NCBI GenBank assembly: GCA_025642075.2 | Contig: JAODUO010000145.1 | Span: 55,001 to 119,000 of the forward strand | Origin: Ridgeia piscesae | Lineage: Eukaryota > Annelida > Polychaeta > Sabellida > Siboglinidae | Length of the DNA stretch: 64,000 bases | Reading direction: 5' to 3' | Part shown: piece after piece, positions 63,184 through 64,000 of the stretch | How positions within the stretch are numbered: the first letter of the stretch is position 1 | How the letters are laid out: the number at the start of each line of letters is the position of its first letter | The notes under the pieces: generated by a model | Databases searched by the model: none | What the model saw: the letters and a program-made list of their open reading frames with translations, nothing else | Told to the model about the DNA's origin: nothing | Made by a program: the position numbers and the translations under genes

Positions 63184-63423
63184 GTATGCATTGTTTCATA
63201 CTACTGTAGTGCTTTTTTTTTTTGCCAGTTCTACCGTAGCGCCCAATTGTTATACTATCCCCTGCTGAGATTTGTCAGCATGAACAATTTCGGTAATGAA
63301 AACGTCGGCAATATGTTTACACTAGTGTCTTGCAAAGACTCAAAAAGTATATTCACGCTTAGATCGAAAGTGAGGCTTGGATAACATCCACGGCGAAACC
63401 CGCATGGCGGGAAGCAGAAAAAT

Positions 63424-63594
63424 ATGCCGCATCATTGTTGTGTCCCTGATTGTATGAGTGGTACACGTCGTAAGGCCAAGAAACAAATATCACTTTACCG
63501 ATCTCCGAAGGATAAAACATCAAGGAATGCATGGGTGGTGAAAATACGTAAAGACATTGGGCGAAGTGTACAAATAATCACGTACTACTACTAA
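63424..63594 (+). pseudogene. THAP-domain fragment
   Basis: ATG ORF of 56 codons: MPHHCCVPDCMSGTRRKAKK, then LYRSPKDKTSRNAWVVKIRK and DIG. The C-x(4)-C start, the Lys-rich loop, the S-P-K-D and the invariant W are those of the C2CH zinc-binding THAP domain. The second half (C-x-x-H-F) is missing: the frame runs into an L2-like tail. Remnants SRALLEIGILRHNDGIPT at about 63842-63895 may be the continuation with the Cys and His lost. THAP domains occur in host regulators and P-element-like transposases. It lies in FREP-D intron 1. Confidence 0.65.
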
Positions 63595-63690
63595 TAATAA
63601 TTACTTATATTGCGCCCAAATCCTTAGAAAGCAAGCTCAATCCATTAGTTTTCCCATCGTCAATCCGATTATTTTATTTACAGATGAGTA
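63585..63690 (-). mobile_element. L2-like LINE 3' tail
   Basis: ACTACTACTAATAATAATT followed by TTATATTGCGCCCAAAT and AGCAAGCTCAAT, the 3' end pattern of L2 elements (compare 33974-34050). It separates the two THAP pieces. Confidence 0.5.
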
Positions 63691-64000
63691 ATGCGTTAAT
63701 AGGTTAACTAGTATGCACAGTAAGTTAAATGTTATAATTATTACTTGTCTTTTTTAATCGTCAAAAAGATTGGTCGTTACACCGGGTATAATTAACTGAC
63801 GAAACAATATTCAGCTGTCGACCTCCTGTGTTTTTTCGGTCACGTGCTTTACTCGAGATCGGCATCCTACGGCACAATGACGGAATTCCAACAATGACAA
63901 CTTTCACATGCTTTTGCGCTTCATGACGAAGATTTCAAAGTGCTTCTACTATGAAGGTACGTATTAAATCCATTAGCGCAGGGAGTTGTCTTGTTTAAAT

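Overview
The window is nuclear DNA of an animal, most likely a marine invertebrate; the species cannot be fixed from the sequence. Evidence for a eukaryote: GT/AG introns, long microsatellites, tRNA-derived SINEs, several clades of LINE, a PIF/Harbinger DNA transposon and a Gypsy remnant. No bacterial operons, rRNA genes or CRISPR arrays are visible.

The host genes are a small cluster of fibrinogen-related proteins (FREPs: signal peptide, coiled coil, C-terminal fibrinogen-like domain). I joined them by splice sites and codon phase. FREP-B (minus, 13320-30783) has five coding exons that join without a stop into 342 codons, plus a noncoding 5' exon. FREP-A (minus, 37005-49498) has the same six-exon plan but one extra base in its second coding exon, so it looks like a recent pseudogene. 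FREP-D (plus, 62.5 kb to beyond the right edge) shows its promoter, 5' exon and first coding exon. FREP-C (plus, 2032-2692) is two fibrinogen exons only. A and D are divergent, A and B are tandem, C and B converge.

A and B lie in a segmental duplication (about 12.4-25.6 kb and 35.5-44.3 kb). It includes the introns with the same old LINE and microsatellites, a 29-bp satellite downstream, and conserved upstream sequence. Because one copy lacks insertions present in the other, two transposons in B can be read against an empty site in A: a 4.95-kb Harbinger (20182-25127, TSD TTA) and a 0.5-kb MITE-like element (19162-19670). A 3.4-kb foldback element (26595-29991) and a further ~0.6-kb sequence lie between FREP-B's promoter and its first coding exon.

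Region by region: 0-2 kb LINE and SINE debris; 2.0-4.8 kb FREP-C exons and a 2-kb 8-bp satellite; 5.2-7.5 kb CR1-like LINE; 8.6-9.3 kb unassigned ORFs; 9.9-12.4 kb mostly empty; 12.4-31 kb FREP-B; 31-35.5 kb repeats and an L2-like LINE; 35.5-49.7 kb FREP-A with a LINE in intron 1; 49.8-61.3 kb dense retroelements, including one LINE nested in another; 61.3-62.4 kb microsatellite and SINE; 62.4-64 kb start of FREP-D and a THAP-domain fragment.
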